Below are positions 9,328 to 18,200 of a DNA stretch of 64,000 nucleotides, in pieces. The stretch covers positions 1,059,001-1,123,000 of the forward strand of contig NZ_JAALFG010000001.1 of the NCBI RefSeq assembly GCF_011058215.1, read 5' to 3'. A model generated the notes under the pieces. That model saw nothing but the letters and a program-made list of their open reading frames with translations, did no database searches and was not told the origin of the DNA. A program made the position numbers and the translations under genes. The DNA comes from Devosia aurantiaca. Lineage in GTDB: Bacteria > Pseudomonadota > Alphaproteobacteria > Rhizobiales > Devosiaceae. Every line of letters starts with the position of its first letter. The first letter of the stretch is position 1.

Positions 9328-10401
9328 ATGAATCTGATCAAATCTCTGGTCGCAACCGCGATGGTCGGCGCTCTGGCGTTCGGCGCACCGGTCGCCACAT
9401 TCGCTCAGGACAAGGGCAGCATCGGCATTTCCATGCCGGAACAGACCACCCTGCGCTGGAACTCGGACGGCGCTGAACTCAAGTCCGCGCTCGAAGCCAA
9501 GGGCTATACCGTCGACTTGCAATATGCTGGCGACGATATCCCCAACCAGCTGTCGCAGATCGAAAACATGATCACCAAGGGCTCCAAGGCCTTGATCATC
9601 GCCGCCCTCGACGGCACGACGCTGAGCGCTGCACTCGAAGCTGCCGGTGAAGCCGGCATCAAGGTCGTCGCCTATGACCGCCTGATCCGCGACACCGAAA
9701 ACGTCGACTACTACACCACCTTCGACAACTTCCAGGTCGGCGTGCTGCAGGCCAATTCGATCCTCAAGGGTCTCGGCTATCCCGAGAACCAGGGTCCGTT
9801 CAACATCGAGCTCTTCGGCGGTTCGCCGGACGACAACAACGCCTTCTTCTTCTACGACGGCGCCATGAGCGTTCTGCAGCCGCTGATCGATAGCGGCGTG
9901 CTGGTGGTCAAGTCCGGCCAGATGGGCATGGACCAGGTCGGTACCCTCCGTTGGGACGGCGCCACTGCCCAGGCTCGCATGGATAACATCCTCTCCGCCC
10001 AGTACTCGGACGGCACCCGTGTCGACGCCGTGCTTGCTCCGAACGACGGCGTTGCGCGCGGCATCCTCTCCTCGCTCAAGGGCATCGGCTACGGTTCGGG
10101 CGACCTGCCTTACCCGATCATTTCGGGCCAGGACGCTGAAGTTCCCTCGATCAAGGCGATCATTGCCGGCGAACAGTATTCGACCGTCTACAAGGACACC
10201 CGCGAACTGGCCCGCGTCACCGCTGACCTGATCGACGCTGCTCTCTCGGGCAACGAGCCGACAGATCTCGACACCACCACCTACGACAACGGCGTCAAGG
10301 TCGTCCCCTCGCTGCTGCTGACCCCCTACGAAGTCGACGCCACCAACTACAAGGAACTGGTTGTCGACTCCGGCTACATCAACGAAGCCGACCTGCAGTA
10401 G
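9328..10401 (+). CDS. chvE: ChvE-like multiple-sugar ABC transporter binding protein
   Basis: This is a periplasmic type-1 sugar-binding protein of 357 residues with a signal peptide (about 1-27, ending ATFAQ). It is closely similar over its length to what I recall of Agrobacterium ChvE, including [27 protein letters not shown] and [14 protein letters not shown]. ChvE binds aldose sugars for uptake and for VirA/GguAB-type signalling. The transporter genes gguA and gguB are not adjacent: the gene stands alone, with a good ribosome site (GGGAG) and its own terminator. Confidence 0.93.
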   Translation: MNLIKSLVATAMVGALAFGAPVATFAQDKGSIGISMPEQTTLRWNSDGAELKSALEAKGYTVDLQYAGDDIPNQLSQIENMITKGSKALIIAALDGTTLSAALEAAGEAGIKVVAYDRLIRDTENVDYYTTFDNFQVGVLQANSILKGLGYPENQGPFNIELFGGSPDDNNAFFFYDGAMSVLQPLIDSGVLVVKSGQMGMDQVGTLRWDGATAQARMDNILSAQYSDGTRVDAVLAPNDGVARGILSSLKGIGYGSGDLPYPIISGQDAEVPSIKAIIAGEQYSTVYKDTRELARVTADLIDAALSGNEPTDLDTTTYDNGVKVVPSLLLTPYEVDATNYKELVVDSGYINEADLQ

Positions 10402-10424
10402 TCTGCAACCGGCATAAAAATAGG

Positions 10425-10452
10425 AAAGGCCCCGCCAACTGGTGGGGCCTTT
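10425..10452 (+). terminator. Rho-independent terminator of chvE
   Basis: AAAGGCCCC (10425-10433) pairs with GGGGCCTTT (10444-10452). Inner pairing of GCC with GGT leaves a tetraloop, and the 3' arm ends in a T run. It begins 23 bases after the chvE stop. Confidence 0.9.
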
Positions 10453-10533
10453 TGCTATGGGGCCGATCTGTGCTGCAGCGAGCAACACGCAGCGTGTCTC
10501 AACGCAGCGCTATGTACCGATGTTGGGAAGAGG

Positions 10534-10607
10534 TGGAGCGGGTGAAGGGAATCGAACCCTCGTCGTAAGCTTGGGAAGCTTCTGCTCTACCATTGAGCTA
10601 CACCCGC
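10534..10607 (-). tRNA. tRNA-Gly (anticodon CCC)
   Basis: Read on the minus strand this is a 74-base cloverleaf with an encoded CCA end. The acceptor stem GCGGGTG pairs with CACCCGC. The D-arm is GCTCAATGGTAGAGC, the anticodon loop is TTCCCAA (anticodon CCC), and the T-arm contains GGTTCGATTCC. The first anticodon-stem pair is a G-A mismatch, while the other four pairs are canonical. Confidence 0.96.
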
Positions 10608-10660
10608 GATGCAGCGATAGATGCTGGAAATCGGGGTGAGCGTCAAGCGGCGGTCAGCGA

Positions 10661-10735
10661 TCAATCGGGCTCGCCATCCACGAGCACCAGCATGATCGAA
10701 AAGACGGCAAGGGTGAGGATCAGGGCGACAAGCAT
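10661..10735 (-). CDS. Possible 24-residue membrane miniprotein
   Basis: The ORF begins MLVALILTLAVFSIML and ends in an acidic tail (DGEPD): one hydrophobic segment and no other domain. A GGAG lies six bases upstream of the ATG, an ideal spacing, which is why I list it despite its length. It sits alone between the tRNA gene and a divergent hydrolase gene. I recognise no family, and chance cannot be excluded. Confidence 0.4.
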   Translation of the reverse strand: MLVALILTLAVFSIMLVLVDGEPD

Positions 10736-10914
10736 GGGAAACTCCGGTTTAGGACTCAACGTCACCACGCCCGGACCGATCCATGCTTTCGATGCAAACG
10801 CATCATTCTGGAACCCGAATACGCATGGTTTGGCGCTGGGGAACCAATAGCGAAAGCGATGATTGACGGGCCAGTTTCGAGGGACGCACTGCGCCTTCAA
10901 ATGCCGGAGACATC

Positions 10915-12066
10915 ATGCCGCTGATAGCCATCATCCGCTTTTTCACCACTGTTATCTCCCTTATAATTTTGGGGGTCATGATCTATCTGGCCTGGAGCTG
11001 GTACGACGGCGATCTCGTGCGCGAGCCTGATGGAGACCTCGTCCGCCTGCGCGAAGACTGGCGCTTGTATTGGGCCCTCGGGCTGGCCGCTTTCTCGTTC
11101 CTCGGAAAGCTTGTTGTTGCGCCGCTGCTGGCTCGGCCCGATCGTGGCGAGAAGTCCAAGGCTGATCGGGGCGCGGGACAGACCATTGCCGGGCCGAACG
11201 GCAGCACGCTTTATGTCGAGGACCCGGGCCTGCGCTCCGGTCCCACGGTCATCCTGACCCATGGTTGGTCGATGGACAGCACCATCTGGCATTATGCCAA
11301 GCGCGATCTCGGGCGGCGCTTCCGGGTCATCGTCTGGGACCTACCGGGACTTGGGCTTTCCAAGGGACCGGTTAGCCTCGAAAACTTCGCTGCAAGCCTT
11401 GCTTCGGTGATCGCCTGGTCCGGCGCGGACAAGGTCGTGCTGGCAGGGCACAGCATCGGCGGCATGACCATCCAAACCCTGGCGCGCGACAATCCCACAT
11501 TGTTCCGCGAACGTGTCGCCGGGGTGGCGCTGCTGAACACGACCTTCACCAATCCACTCAGGACCATGATCTTGCCCCGCTTCATGCAGGCGATCCGCTG
11601 GCCATTGCTCGAGCCCATGTTCCGGCTCACGATCCTGCTGCACCCTCTCGCCTGGCTCAGCGCCTGGCAGAGCTATCTTAGCGGAATGACCCACCTCGCC
11701 AATCGGGTCGGCTTTGGCAAATACGTCACGCGAAGCCAACTCAACCATGTGTCGCTGCTCTCGACACGCAACCCGCAGGGCGAAATCGCCAAGGGCAATC
11801 TGGCCATGTTCCGCTGGGATGCCACAGCGGCGCTGGCAAAGGTCGGTGTGCCGGTGCTGCTTGTTGCCGGCGAAATGGATATCGTCACCAAACCTTCGGC
11901 AAGTGTCGAGATTGCAGCGCAAGCGGGCAGCGCCGCCATTCGCCATATTGAGGGCGCCAATCACATGGGCATGCTCGAATGCGCTGCGCAGTACAATGCC
12001 GCGCTCGCCGCCTTCGTTTCGGAGGTTCAACCCGTATCTGCCCACGCGAGTTCAGGCGGCGCCTAG
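10915..12066 (+). CDS. Alpha/beta-fold hydrolase, membrane-anchored
   Basis: This 383-residue protein has two N-terminal hydrophobic segments (about 5-28 and 50-71) followed by an alpha/beta-hydrolase domain from about residue 90. The nucleophile elbow is GHSIGG with Ser180, the oxyanion region is THGWSMD, and likely acid and base residues are Asp322 and His350. The fold is clear but the substrate is not: esterase, epoxide-hydrolase-like and lactonase activities are all possible. The start has GGAG six bases upstream. The gene is divergent from the small ORF at 10661 and is followed by a secreted beta-propeller gene. Confidence 0.85.
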   Translation: MPLIAIIRFFTTVISLIILGVMIYLAWSWYDGDLVREPDGDLVRLREDWRLYWALGLAAFSFLGKLVVAPLLARPDRGEKSKADRGAGQTIAGPNGSTLYVEDPGLRSGPTVILTHGWSMDSTIWHYAKRDLGRRFRVIVWDLPGLGLSKGPVSLENFAASLASVIAWSGADKVVLAGHSIGGMTIQTLARDNPTLFRERVAGVALLNTTFTNPLRTMILPRFMQAIRWPLLEPMFRLTILLHPLAWLSAWQSYLSGMTHLANRVGFGKYVTRSQLNHVSLLSTRNPQGEIAKGNLAMFRWDATAALAKVGVPVLLVAGEMDIVTKPSASVEIAAQAGSAAIRHIEGANHMGMLECAAQYNAALAAFVSEVQPVSAHASSGGA

Positions 12067-12150
12067 ACTAAAGTATGGGTCGAAACGCAGCCACTCCGAT
12101 GCGCGTATCTCTTTCCGGCTCTTGGATAAAATAAATCTATGGCCTAGCAT

Positions 12151-12172
12151 TCTCCTCAATAAAAGGAGGAGG
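12151..12172 (+). promoter_or_regulatory. Candidate hairpin covering the ribosome-binding site
   Basis: CTCCT (12152-12156) can pair with AGGAG (12164-12168), leaving a seven-base loop. The paired AGGAG is part of the very strong ribosome site AAAAGGAGGAGG in front of the TTG start at 12179. This could limit translation initiation, but the stem is only five pairs. Confidence 0.35.
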
Positions 12173-12178
12173 ATCGCT

Positions 12179-13102
12179 TTGCGTAAGACTGTAATCAGCG
12201 CCGCATTGAGCAGCGCCGCACTTGCCGGAATGGTGTCATTGGCCGGCGCGGCCGAGGTGTGGCGCACGGAAGGGCTCTCCACGCCCGAGTCCGTGATATT
12301 CGACGAGGCAAATAGCCGTTTGATCGTCTCCAATATCGTCGGCGAGGCGACCGAGGCGGATGGCAATGGCACGCTTTCGGCCATTGGCCTTGACGGTAAG
12401 ATGATCGACGATGCCTGGGTCGAAGGTCTCGATGCGCCCAAGGGCATGGCGATCACGGGCGGCAAGCTCTACGTCGCTGACCTGACCAATGTCCGCGTCG
12501 TCGATCTGGCCAGCGGCGAAATGAACACGATCGCGGTCGAGGGCGCGAGCTTCCTCAACGATGTCACCGCCTCGGACGATGGCACGGTCTATGTCACCGA
12601 CACCTTTGCCAATCGCATCTATTCCGTCAGCGGCGATGCGGCCGAACTCTTTGTCGAAAACCCGGCGCTCGATAGTCCCAACGGCATCCTGGCCGATGCA
12701 AATAGCCTGATCATTGCGAGCTTCGGCACCCTGGCTGAAAAACAGGAAGACATGGTGCCGGGCGGTCTGGTCTCGGTCGACGTAACAACCAAGGCTGTGA
12801 CGCCGATGGCGGGAACCGAAAAGCTCGGCTTTCTCGACGGCGTTGTCAAAGTCGGCGACCAATATGTCGTGAGCGACTTCTTCGGCGGCCGCATCATCGG
12901 CGTATCCGAAAGCGGCGAACCGACCGATCTCGGTCAATTCGGCATGGGCACCGCTGACCTCGGGGCGGATGGCGAGGCCGTTTACGTGCCATTGATGATG
13001 GAAAATCAGCTGCTGAAATTCAGCATCGACTGGCCAAAAAGGTCGATCTGGAGAGTTGGTCCTCAATCGGCCGGCCCTCCGGTTGTTATACGATGCCACT
13101 AA
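12179..13102 (+). CDS. Secreted SMP-30/NHL-like beta-propeller protein
   Basis: This is a 307-residue exported protein with a signal peptide (about 1-24, ending LAGAAE). Repeating blades carry motifs such as GLDAPKGMAITGGKLYVADL, DGTVYVTDTFANRIY and ALDSPNGILADANSL, as in SMP-30/gluconolactonase or strictosidine-synthase-like propellers. I chose the TTG start at 12179 because an unusually strong AGGAGGAGG precedes it. The last 20 residues are poorly propeller-like, and a frameshift near 13035 cannot be excluded. It lies just upstream of the pseudoazurin gene. Enzymatic activity is not shown. Confidence 0.75.
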   Translation: MRKTVISAALSSAALAGMVSLAGAAEVWRTEGLSTPESVIFDEANSRLIVSNIVGEATEADGNGTLSAIGLDGKMIDDAWVEGLDAPKGMAITGGKLYVADLTNVRVVDLASGEMNTIAVEGASFLNDVTASDDGTVYVTDTFANRIYSVSGDAAELFVENPALDSPNGILADANSLIIASFGTLAEKQEDMVPGGLVSVDVTTKAVTPMAGTEKLGFLDGVVKVGDQYVVSDFFGGRIIGVSESGEPTDLGQFGMGTADLGADGEAVYVPLMMENQLLKFSIDWPKRSIWRVGPQSAGPPVVIRCH

Positions 13103-13123
13103 AGCCATATTGATAGGGAGGGG

Positions 13124-13161
13124 CTGACGGCCTAACATGTTTGTTGGAGGGCGTCAGTTTT
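13124..13161 (+). terminator. Probable rho-independent terminator
   Basis: CTGACG (13124-13129) pairs with CGTCAG (13152-13157), followed directly by TTTT. The loop is long (22 bases), so strength is uncertain. It separates the propeller gene from pseudoazurin. Confidence 0.55.
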
Positions 13162-13266
13162 CACCGACAGGCAGCCAGGGCGTAAGCTCTGTGCCGCTCA
13201 CTCAATCAACAACACGATGCGTTTGCAGATGAAGCGACGCACATCTTACTATTTGGAGTTATTGCT

Positions 13267-13710
13267 TTGAAATTTCGCAGCATTCTGACCGCCGCCGCTT
13301 TGGTGCTGGCTTCGACCCTTTCGCTTTCCGCGGCCGAGTACGAAGTGCACATGCTCAACAAGGGCGCCGACGGCAAGTCGATGGTGTTCGAGCCGGCCTT
13401 CCTGCAGATCGAAGTGGGTGACACGGTCAAGTTCATCCCGACCGACAAAGGCCACAACGCCGAAACCATCAAGGACATGTTCCCCGAGGGTGGCAACGAG
13501 TTCAAGGGCAAGATCAACGAAGAATTCAGCGTCACTTTCGACGTTGAAGGCGCCTATGGCTACAAGTGCGCACCGCACTTCGCGATGGGCATGGTCGGCC
13601 TGATCGTTGTGGGCGATGCCCCGGCAAACCTTGAAGACATCACGAATGCTCGCGGCCCGGCCAAGGTCAAGGATGCCTTCGCCGAACTCGCCGCAATGGT
13701 TGGTCAGTAA
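13267..13710 (+). CDS. Pseudoazurin, type I blue copper protein
   Basis: This is a 147-residue periplasmic cupredoxin with a signal peptide (about 1-22, ending LSAAE). Copper ligands are His63, Cys101, His104 and Met109, in the context [13 protein letters not shown]. The His-to-Cys and Cys-to-Met spacing equals that of characterised pseudoazurins. The start is TTG with GGAG eight bases upstream. Pseudoazurins carry electrons between periplasmic dehydrogenases, cytochromes and reductases. Here the gene directly precedes the operon linked to the PQQ dehydrogenase, so it is a candidate acceptor in that chain, although no denitrification gene is in view. Confidence 0.95.
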   Translation: MKFRSILTAAALVLASTLSLSAAEYEVHMLNKGADGKSMVFEPAFLQIEVGDTVKFIPTDKGHNAETIKDMFPEGGNEFKGKINEEFSVTFDVEGAYGYKCAPHFAMGMVGLIVVGDAPANLEDITNARGPAKVKDAFAELAAMVGQ

Positions 13711-13724
13711 ACCTTTTTCCAAAG

Positions 13725-13779
13725 GCGGGTTAGCGCGCCGTCCGGCCCTTGAGGAGGGGCCGGGCGATGCAGGACCCGC
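13725..13779 (+). other. Nested inverted repeat between pseudoazurin and next operon
   Basis: An outer pair GGCGGGT (13725-13731) and ACCCGCC (13773-13779) encloses an inner pair CCGGCCC (13742-13748) and GGGCCGG (13757-13763). There is no T run, so a classical terminator is unlikely. It could be an mRNA-processing or attenuation structure ahead of the gene at 13795. Confidence 0.45.
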
Positions 13780-13794
13780 CTGCGGAGCACATGG

Positions 13795-15210
13795 ATGTCT
13801 GAACAACAAGAAATTGGCTCGAACCAAGTCTTCAGGGTCCTGACCGAAGTTGGACGGCGCAGCAAGAAAGCGCGTTTTCTGCCTCTTCTGGTCTTCACAC
13901 TGGCAATCGGAATTGCCGCTCTGGGAGGAGCGATAGTCCTTCTTGGTCCCGAATGGCCGAGTGCCGCCTGGCTAATCGCCGGGCTGACGCTGGCCTGCCT
14001 CGCCATGCTCACGCTGAACGTCCTTGGACGACAAACGCGCACGGGCGTCGTGGCGCGCCGCGTCGATCACGCCCTGGGCCTGTCTGAGCAACTTTCATCC
14101 GCCATTTACGTGGCCAATCGCGGGCTCGACACCGCAGTCACCCGATCGCTGCTCCACAAAGCTGGCGACGCAGCCAATAGCATCGACATCGTCCGCGCCA
14201 TTCCCATGCAGACCCGCCTGCTCGGCATCAGCGTGGCCGCACTTCTGGTCGCGCTTTCGGGAACCGCGCTTGCCTATGGGCTGCTGAATGCCGCGCCTCA
14301 ACCCATTACTGCCGCAGCCGAGCCGGCCGAAACGCCAGCCCAGAACGCCATTGCCGCGGAAGATCTCGACGTCTTGGCCAAACTTATTGCCAATGATGCC
14401 GAGCGTCGCAACAGCGACTATCTCGAGGCGCTCGCCAATTCCATCGAAGCGCTTGCTGAAAAGGCGCGCGACGGCGCCTCGCAAGCCGAAATCGAGACGC
14501 AATTGCAAGCACTAATGGAGCATGCGGCGGCCGGCTACGCTGGCGACAATCCCGAATGGCTCGATCAGGGCCAGAATGCCGGCGCGGTCCTCCAGAATGC
14601 CGTGGCCTTCAACACGGCGCGGCAGCAGGCTGCCGAACAGCGTGCCCGCCTGGCCGAACGCAATGGCGAAGGCAGCAGGATTTCGTCGGCCGACATGTAT
14701 AGGCTCGACGATGATCGCATGGCACGCAGCGCCACGCCCACCCCACAGGGCAATTCACCGCCAAGCGATAACGCCGTTTCCGATCGCGAAGGCACTCTCG
14801 AAAACGCCAGCCTCGGTGGCGGCGAAAGCCTCGCCAAGCCGATGGAGGACGAGGCCTTTACGAGTGCCGGATCGCTTCCTGTCGGCGCAGCGGCGCAATC
14901 AGGCAAGGGCGAAAGCAACATCGCCGGTGGCGGATCGCAGGCACTGGCCGAAAACAGCGCCTTCCTCGAAACTATGGCGGATCCGACCCAGACCATGTCC
15001 ATCGCTGCCGACGAGGTGAGTGAAGGCAGTCGCATCCGCATGCATGTGCCGACCAGCGCCGAGCTCAGCGCCACGGAGGCCGTAACGGACGGCGGCGCCG
15101 TCTGGGATCGACAGCTTGCCCAGGTGGTGAGACGCCAGCGTATCGCGCCTTCTGCCAGCCCTGTCGTCTCGCATTATTTCAACCGACCCGCCGCCGAGCC
15201 GGAGCGCTAG
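13795..15210 (+). CDS. Uncharacterised membrane protein of the MoxR/VWA operon
   Basis: This 471-residue protein is not recognised with confidence. It has three hydrophobic segments (about 28-50, 56-78 and 142-166), a helical charged region (about 180-300), and a low-complexity Gly/Ser/Ala-rich C-terminal part. This layout resembles membrane partners found upstream of VWA/BatA-type genes (DUF4175-like), which is an analogy only. The start has GGAG nine bases upstream. The stop is directly followed by the next ATG, so it is the first gene of a coupled operon with the VWA, MoxR and DUF58 genes. Confidence 0.75.
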   Translation: MSEQQEIGSNQVFRVLTEVGRRSKKARFLPLLVFTLAIGIAALGGAIVLLGPEWPSAAWLIAGLTLACLAMLTLNVLGRQTRTGVVARRVDHALGLSEQLSSAIYVANRGLDTAVTRSLLHKAGDAANSIDIVRAIPMQTRLLGISVAALLVALSGTALAYGLLNAAPQPITAAAEPAETPAQNAIAAEDLDVLAKLIANDAERRNSDYLEALANSIEALAEKARDGASQAEIETQLQALMEHAAAGYAGDNPEWLDQGQNAGAVLQNAVAFNTARQQAAEQRARLAERNGEGSRISSADMYRLDDDRMARSATPTPQGNSPPSDNAVSDREGTLENASLGGGESLAKPMEDEAFTSAGSLPVGAAAQSGKGESNIAGGGSQALAENSAFLETMADPTQTMSIAADEVSEGSRIRMHVPTSAELSATEAVTDGGAVWDRQLAQVVRRQRIAPSASPVVSHYFNRPAAEPER

Positions 15211-18200
15211 ATGCAGCTCCTCGCCCCATTCGCTTTGGTGTTCGCAGCCTTGGCGCTGGTGGTGTTGGCATTCCACATCCGGCGCCGCCGCAACATGGCG
15301 GTACCGAGCCTCGTCATCTGGCGGCAGCTGCAGATGGGGCAGGTGCGCCGCAACCGCATCTGGCAATGGCCAAACCCCAGTTGGTCTTTGTTCCTGCAAT
15401 TGCTCGTCGTGCTGGCCATGGTTGCAGCCCTGGCGCAGCCGCTTCTCAACCGCGCGCCACCTGTCGATCACTGGATCTATGTGCTGGATCGCTCGGGACC
15501 AATGCAGGCACTCGATGACGGCGAAACCCTTCTTGCCCAGGCGGGCGCAGCGCTGCGCAGCCGGCTGGCCGGGGCGGCAGGCGCCGGCCGGCAGTCACTG
15601 CTTGCCGTCGGCGCGCACACGCAGCCGATCCTCGTCAACCAGCCCATCGGCACCGCAGGCATGGCCGAGGCCGTTGCCAGCATTGCTGCCGAAGATGGCC
15701 CCGCCGACTGGAGCAAGCTGCCCGAAACCCTGCGTCCGCTGATCGCTGAAGGAGAGGCGACGCGGATTGTCATCTATTCCGACAGGTCGATTGATCTGCC
15801 GGTTCTGTCCGACACGGTCTCGGTGGAGACCTCGCTTTTCGACAGCGACACGCCTAATGCCGCCATCGCTGCGACCATTGAGCAGGATCCCGACAAGCCA
15901 AACAGCTGGTCGCTGTCCGGCTCCGTCCGCCTCGATCCCGGCCAGGCCTCCACCGAGGTCGTGGTCGGCTTCGCCACCGCGTTTGGGGAGCAGCCGCTCG
16001 AATGGAGCCGCCGCACCATCGGCAATCCCGACGCCGCCGCGGCCGAGGCCGCCGTCACCAAGAGTTTTACCACGACACTCGACCTGCCAGGGCCCGGCAT
16101 CGTCAGCGCGACGCTCTCCGATGACGGCAACAGTTTCGACAATGTCGTCCGCTTCGTCGTCGCCGAGGCACCGCCGACCCTCGACATCCTTTACCTTGGT
16201 GCCGGCAATCAGCCGCTGCTCACCGCCCTGCGCGCCGTCGACGGCACACAGATTTTCCAGGCGCCGCAACTGCCGGCCGATCTCGGCCAGTTCGGTCTGG
16301 TGATCGTCGACAACCAATTCGTAGATCGTCAACCCGAAAGCAATGTTCTGTGGATCGGCAATGCCGGCATCGGCAGCGATCCCCTCACAGCCATGCCTGC
16401 GACAGCGCCCACCGCGGCCAACGCTGCCCATCCGCTGATGCGCGATGTGGATTGGACCTCGATCACCACCGGTGACGGGTTTGCGCTGCCATCTAGTGCA
16501 AACGCCGAAGTGCTGCTGCGCGCGGGCGACCAGCCGCTGATAATCACCGAGCCGAGCGAATTCGGCCGCAACATCGCGCTGGCCTTCGACCCCCGCAATG
16601 CCGACTGGTCGCAACAGCCGTCCATGCCGGTGTTTGCGGCCAATCTCGTCGACTGGTTGGGGCTTGCTACCAAGACGCCCGGCGCACCATGCCAAGTCGG
16701 CGCCACCTGCCGCCTTGATCGGCGCTTCGAAGGCGGCACCATCACCCGGCTCACTGCCGAAACTCCATCTTCCTCTATCGCCATCGCCAACTGGGTTCCG
16801 ACTGCTGCCGGGCTCTACGAAGTGGCCAAGGGCGAACATCGCACCCTGCTTGCCGTCAATGCCGCTGCCGCTGAACCCGGCGTCGGCGGAGACACGACCC
16901 AGCCTGCCGACTTCCCGCTTCCCTTGTGGCCAATCCTGATCGGGCTGGCCGCTCTAGCCCTGCTCGCCGAGGCGATCGTGTCGGGTCGCGGTGCCGAGCG
17001 CTTCCTTGTGGCCGACGGCCTGCGCAACACCAATCCGCTTAGCACCCGCCGTCGCATCGCCCTTGCGCTGCATGTCGTCGTGCTCGCCTTGGCCGTCGCG
17101 GCGCTGTTCAACGCGCCATTGCCCTCGCGACAAGCTGGGGAGACGCTGGTGCAGGTGGTTGCTCCCGGCGGAATCGAAGCAGACGGCGTTGACCGAACAA
17201 TTATTGCCAGTGCTGGTGACGACAATTCCGGCTTCGCAAGCGCGCCCCAATCAAGCCTCGCCTTGGCCGCGGCCTCCATCCCCTGGAACGCTCCCGGCCA
17301 CATCTTCGTCAGCGGCGACACGTTCGGCGAAGACGACGATCTTTCAGCGCTGACCGACACCCTTCGCCAGCGCGACATCGTGCTCGACATATCGGCCTTC
17401 TCCCCGAACGAAGACGCTCTCTACATTTCAGCCCTCGAAGCACCCGATCCTGTGTTTTCCGGCGATACCTTCCAGCTGGGCGGCATCGTCCACTCGGCCA
17501 GCGACCAGCCCGCCACGCTCCGCTTCGAGCGCGACGGTGAAACCCTGGTCGAGCAGCAGGTTGCCCTCGTTGCCGGCGACAATCGCGTCGAAACCATCAT
17601 CTCCGACGTCACGCCAGGGGCCGCCCGCTATCGGCTGACAGCCACCGGCTCCGATAGCGGCGACCCGGCAAACGACGCACTTTCCCGCTGGATCGAAGTG
17701 GGCGATGCCGGCCAGGTTGCCGTGATTGCCAACGATCCCGCGCGCGGTGCCACTTTTGCGGCCTGGCTCGAAGGCCAAGGCATTACCGGCACGGTGATCG
17801 AACCCGACCGCGTTCCTTATCGCCCCCGCGACTGGGCCGCCTATGATGGCGCCGTCCTGATCGACGTTCCCGCCATTGCGCTGACCACGCTGCAACAGGA
17901 GCAGCTTGAAAGCGCGGTCGCCGACCAGGGCATGGGTCTCCTGATCCTTGGCGGGCCCAACAGTTTTGGACCGGGCGGCTATCTCGAAACGCCGCTCGAA
18001 GACGCGTCTCCACTCTCGAGCCGCGTGCCGCGCGATGCGCCCGAAGCCACGCTCGTTTTTGTTCTCGATCGCTCCGGCAGCATGCAGCAGGCAGTGGGCA
18101 ATGGCACCAGGCTCGATGTCGCCAAGCAGGCGACGCTTTCAGCCATCGACCTGCTGAACCAGAACAGCCAGGTCGGCATCATCGTCTTTGACTCCGAAGC

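Noticed and set aside
9124..10488. Long open frame on the minus strand opposite chvE
   Set aside because: It mirrors the codon pattern of a clear ChvE gene, has no recognisable protein features and no ribosome site.
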